Positions 62,101-64,000 of a stretch of DNA of 64,000 bases are shown piece by piece. The notes beneath the pieces are model-generated. The model saw only the letters and a program-made list of their open reading frames with translations, had not been told where the DNA came from and searched no databases. Source of the stretch: CATOSD01 sp965203135 (GTDB lineage: Bacteria > Chloroflexota > Dehalococcoidia > Lucifugimonadales > CATOSD01); contig CBDBBO010000001.1 in NCBI GenBank assembly GCA_965203135.1, forward strand, positions 62,001 through 126,000, given 5' to 3'. The stretch's first letter is position 1. Every line of letters begins with the position of its first letter. A program made the translations under genes and the position numbers.

Positions 62101-62207
62101 TGGCGGAGGGAGGTCTGGGCGGAAACCGGCTGCGCGCCGGTTCCCAGTTCCACGACGGCGAACAGAGCCAAAGCGAACAAGAGGCCCAGCGGCAAAACGG
62201 CCCGCAT
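59115..62207 (-). CDS. RCC1-repeat surface protein with Thr/Pro/Glu stalk and C-terminal membrane anchor
   Basis: 1030 residues from ATG at 62207: MRAVLPLGLLFALALFAVVE is a signal peptide ending PVSAQ. About 14 RCC1-type blades follow, each with CAIKTDGTMACWG-like cores (two Cys per blade, perhaps disulfides). A GC-x-C-LDDDDF module (TGCDNTHTDAAKRCTSALDD) follows, then a stalk of about 30 PTPEPTA units, then LPAWLIALLALLGAAGTAGG with a WWRRRRQR stop-transfer tail. It is a surface propeller on a stalk. An upstream in-frame ATG at 62279 lies in IS4-derived DNA. Confidence 0.88.
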   Translation of the reverse strand: MRAVLPLGLLFALALFAVVELGTGAQPVSAQTSLRQIEVGQNHACVLDSEGKVTCWGEDSAGQVSDWGDWAYRDETFLQVSAGSFLTCGIKTNGSVMCWGYPERDNGTNRETDNEDWDTWTARTTQTGYTGWVNTPPESVKFRAGSLSVGNYHACAIKTDGTMACWGKAGDDRLVIPKESGAAITDWLMVEAGFAHACGIRGADLSQGGSVTCWGRISHNRSDGPDGAGPFIDVTLTTFNGCALAVNGSVECWGGHSSYNTFIHPSDPDQRAVNTQINTAPPGVRFTSIEMSTTDLYGCGIARNHEIHCWGWKLAYPPQTDTPGRVSAQNISVGGFANCVMDFSHELTCWGIGDHGVTAPPGGDFTQVDGGSNFGCALKTDKSIVCWGNDGNRVIQETPTTGTFTKVAADNTHACAIKADGTVQCWGGVFLSGTEYLRYLHAVVPSAATTTTFTDLDAGPDLTCGVKTDGTLVCWGGNATPDTHDRLTVPSGSFSRVAVGATHACAIKSDDKSVECWGEAVFFDRDSDGTPDDIGGKGNHTSTTPPSGAHRYIDITAGEGHTCAIREDKKAVCWGYHSDGRYAVPGWGSDAQGFGNVNYADIATGGNPNCAIRQSDGKLDCWNNEKSQYLPSAEIRAMSGFKSLGAGSGHMCAIDRGDSLVCWGAGTVIPFPAEHGQRLRDWYTKMTLHDLGDGKTGCDNTHTDAAKRCTSALDDDDFTFQGRPGAITAVYTQGDHVYLSLNIGAPDAFKADHTVYVHGETHRFAGGSWPMRLRSDLGSLWSRIATESVPVRPAVQFLGSDARVSRPAPQPQPSPQPPSLQQEATETPTPEPTATPTPEPTATPTPEPTATPTPEPTATPTPEPTATPTPEPTATHTPTPEPTATHTPTPEPTATHTPTPEPTATPTPTPEPTATPTPEPTPTPEPTATPTPTPEPTATPTPEPTPTPEPIATPTPTPEPTATHTPEPTAALALAATATPTPEPTATPTPEPAPEPEGGLPAWLIALLALLGAAGTAGGVYLWWRRRRQR
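59220..59750 (-). repeat. Tandem repeat encoding the PTPEPTA stalk
   Basis: 18- to 36-bp units built from GGTTCCGGCGTGGGCGTC-like sequence on the plus strand, with unit lengths alternating (PTPEPTAT, PTPTPEPTAT, THTPTPEPTAT). Such arrays vary in copy number between strains and are prone to assembly error. Confidence 0.88.
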
Positions 62208-62227
62208 CAAGCCTGCCCTGCGCGGGG

Positions 62228-62465
62228 GGCTGAATTTGGGTGTGCGATTAGCTTGGAAAGGCGCATCGACATTCGGCATCTTGGTTGTGATACGACCAGA
62301 TGCAGGAGACTCTCGATGCGCCTTCCCAGAGAATGCTGTCAGACGCAAAAAACGATTGAAACGCATTTACCTCACCAAGACATGACCGTCATCGTGCTCT
62401 ACGGCCGGGGGATTGCCAGTCCCAAAGTGTGGCGTCAGATACGGGATCAGGGCTGGCGCCCCTCC
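62228..62465 (+). mobile_element. Truncated IS4-family copy with internal deletion
   Basis: The sequence matches the 5' part of the IS4 element at 36585-37916 in inverted orientation, including the ribosome-binding site and transposase start MRLPRECCQTQKTIETHLPH (ATG near 62316). It then skips about 470 bases to DMTVIVLYGRGIASPKVWRQ and ends near 62465. The terminal repeat is not recognisable. Not functional. Confidence 0.85.
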
Positions 62466-63110
62466 TCGGCGTTCATGCGCGGCATCGCGCGAACACCCCA
62501 ACCTATCGACTGTCTTGACAGCGCAGGGTACCAATGTGCGCCATAACAGGCTAGGTTTTGAATAGCCTAGTTACTATCTATTTTCTGAGAAAAAACATAA
62601 TCATAGTCAAAAATCCAATGACCCCGGTACAGCCGCAGGGCCATTCCATTTTCATTCTCCGTTGTGGCAGCTTGCCGGCGGCTCGGAGCGACGGCGTCCC
62701 TTCTCCCGCGCCAACCTGTAGGGGCGGAGCGTGCCCTGAGCCATGTCTTGAGCAGAGCCGAAGGATTGCCGAATGGGTTTCAAACCCGCCCGCCGAGCGC
62801 GAGAACGCCCATGCCCCCACGCCCCTTGGCCGGAACCACCCCGAAAATCGTGTCCCAAACCTTCCCAACCCCGTAACCCAAACGCCACACCCCTTCCCAA
62901 CCGTGTCACAGAAATTCCCACCCTCAGGCCATTCCCGCGATCTTATGTCAAGTAACCCCGCCTTCCGCTTGTCCCTTCCCCCTTGATGGGGGAAGGTTAG
63001 GATGGGGGTGACGGCTCAGGCACAACCCAGGAATTAGCCAAGCCTATCCCTGTCAGGACGCGTCTGTGTGCGCCTGTGAGCCCCAGATCCACCGCCTAGT
63101 TACAAAAGGA
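62466..63110. repeat. Intergenic region rich in dispersed repeats
   Basis: Contents in order: an AT-rich stretch at 62557-62620; a GTAGGGGCG...GGTTTCAAACCCGCCCG palindrome at 62717-62793 opened by an inserted block (GTGCCCTGAGCC...TTGCCGAATG); the CGTAACCCAAACGCCAC repeat at about 62840-62922; and an uninterrupted main repeat at 62971-63012 (stem CCTTCCCCCTTGATGGGGGA, then TTAGGATGGGGGTGA). No gene is supported. Confidence 0.75.
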
Positions 63111-63112
63111 GG

Positions 63113-63180
63113 CCTCGTTGGAGCCGGCCGCAAAGCCGGCTATGATGGTAGTGAACAACAACAAGCCATCACCAACGAGG
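63113..63180 (+). promoter_or_regulatory. Nested inverted repeats in the transposase leader
   Basis: CCTCGTTGG (63113-63121) pairs with CCAACGAGG (63172-63180), enclosing a second hairpin AGCCGGC/GCCGGCT (63122-63128 and 63135-63141). The structure ends 10 bases before the transposase ATG. It is either part of the IS terminal region or a leader that limits transposase translation. Confidence 0.6.
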
Positions 63181-63190
63181 TGCGACTATT

Positions 63191-64000
63191 ATGTATCAGG
63201 GGACGCTTCCTTTCCACTACGAAGAGGAGAACGAGTCCACGGGCATGACGGCGTTGGCGGGTCTGCCGGCGTATCTGGACTTGGCCTCTGTGGCGCGATT
63301 GGGGGAGTCGGTGCGCCGTCACGTGGGAGTGAGAGAGGGCGCCCAGGGATGGACCGACGCCCAGATGGTGACGGCGCTGGCGATGCTGAACCTTGCAGGC
63401 GGGGAGTCTGTGGACGACCTGCGGCTACTGGAGAAGGACGAGGGATTGGGAAGGGCGGTGTCGGTTGCGGAGTCTCACCGGATGAGGCGCACAGAGCGCA
63501 GGGCGCAGCGCGACAGGTGGCGTGTACACAAGAGTCGCGCGGCGCCGTCGCCCACGGCGGTGTTCAGGTATCTGGGCAGTTTCCACGACGAGGCGGAGGA
63601 GGCCGGGAGGCGGCCTGAGGGCGCGTTCATACCGGAGGCCAACGACGCGCTGAGGGGGCTTGGGAGAGTCAACGCGGAGTTGGTGGGGTTCGCGGGGAGA
63701 CATTCGGGACACACCGAGGCGACGTTGGACATGGACGCGACGCTGATAGGGACCAACAAGCGCCAGGCGAGGCACTGCTACAAAAAGTACCGGGCATACC
63801 AGCCACTGACCACCTACTGGCATGAGGCCGACCTTGTGGTGCGCTCGGAGTTCAGAGACGGCAACGTGAACGCGGGCTACGAGCAGTTGAGGGTGTTGAA
63901 GGAGTCTCTGGAGCGTTTGCCCGCGGGGGTGAACAAGGCGATGATGAGGTCTGACTCGGCGGGCTACCAGAAGGAGCTTCTGAGGTACTGCGCAGAGGGG
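63191..64000 (+). CDS. IS1380-family transposase, N-terminal part (runs off the window)
   Basis: 270 codons from ATG at 63191 with no stop before the edge. LDMDATLIGTNKRQARHCYK and YRAYQPLTTYWHEADLVVRS are the first catalytic Asp region of IS1380 transposases, and MMRSDSAGYQKELLRYC the second. The N-terminus (TALAGLPAYLDLASVARLGE to AMLNLAGGESVDDLRLLE) matches the family helix bundle. Typical length is about 430-480, so roughly half is present. Confidence 0.88.
   Translation, partial: MYQGTLPFHYEEENESTGMTALAGLPAYLDLASVARLGESVRRHVGVREGAQGWTDAQMVTALAMLNLAGGESVDDLRLLEKDEGLGRAVSVAESHRMRRTERRAQRDRWRVHKSRAAPSPTAVFRYLGSFHDEAEEAGRRPEGAFIPEANDALRGLGRVNAELVGFAGRHSGHTEATLDMDATLIGTNKRQARHCYKKYRAYQPLTTYWHEADLVVRSEFRDGNVNAGYEQLRVLKESLERLPAGVNKAMMRSDSAGYQKELLRYCAEG

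Overview
The window is GC-rich, densely coded bacterial DNA. Gene style points to Chloroflexota, probably a Dehalococcoidia/SAR202-like lineage: lipoproteins with Thr/Pro-rich stalks, leucine-rich-repeat and RCC1-type surface proteins, family-5 solute-binding proteins, phosphotriesterase-like and IolD-like catabolic enzymes, and many dispersed intergenic palindromes. This is inference from content; no rRNA, tRNA or CRISPR array was found to anchor it.

1-8.7 kb is a nitrogen-heterocycle theme. A leftward operon ureA-ureB-ureC-(nucleoside deoxyribosyltransferase)-hyuA-hyuB runs off the left edge, and an NCS2-type permease plus a DUF1330 protein diverge from it. The UreC homologue keeps the metal-site residues but has lost the mobile-flap cysteine, and no urease nickel-accessory genes are in view. 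A metal-dependent amidohydrolase follows.

8.7-23.4 kb holds a secreted Fn3-like lipoprotein, a methyltransferase, a 196-bp MITE-like element, a DUF1989 protein, a GMC oxidoreductase, an M28-like peptidase, a Ppx/GppA - TMP kinase - TMP kinase-like operon, and a stand-alone NRPS-like reductase (A-PCP-R).

23.4-39.3 kb is a decayed mobile region. It contains an IS5-family element, a broken large serine recombinase, an LRR lipoprotein gene split by an IS630 element (the insertion can be reversed on paper to the base), an RHH-PIN toxin-antitoxin pair, a zinc-ribbon DDE insertion sequence with 8-bp target duplications, a giant Fn3/LRR/Calx-beta surface protein with frameshifts, an IS4-family element, and remnants of HigBA and of a restriction-like protein. 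A ~75-bp direct repeat that abuts the recombinase stop codon recurs at 52.0 kb. The segment between the two copies may therefore be an old integrative island, or the repeat may mark two separate decayed insertions.

39.3-51.2 kb is a catabolic and peptide/opine-type uptake cluster. Two ABC ATPases (Opp/Dpp D and F) read right, while two permeases and the solute-binding protein read left. Between them lie two phosphotriesterase-like lactonase/hydrolase genes (one frameshifted), a class IV aminotransferase, an IolD-type ThDP hydrolase and a VOC protein.

52-64 kb carries two carboxymuconolactone-decarboxylase-like proteins, a mycothiol-type zinc alcohol dehydrogenase, an MFS transporter, arsenite methyltransferase, a housekeeping group (rsmD-coaD-coiled-coil protein with a clear terminator), a membrane-anchored RCC1-repeat surface protein, an IS4 remnant and an incomplete IS1380 transposase at the right edge.
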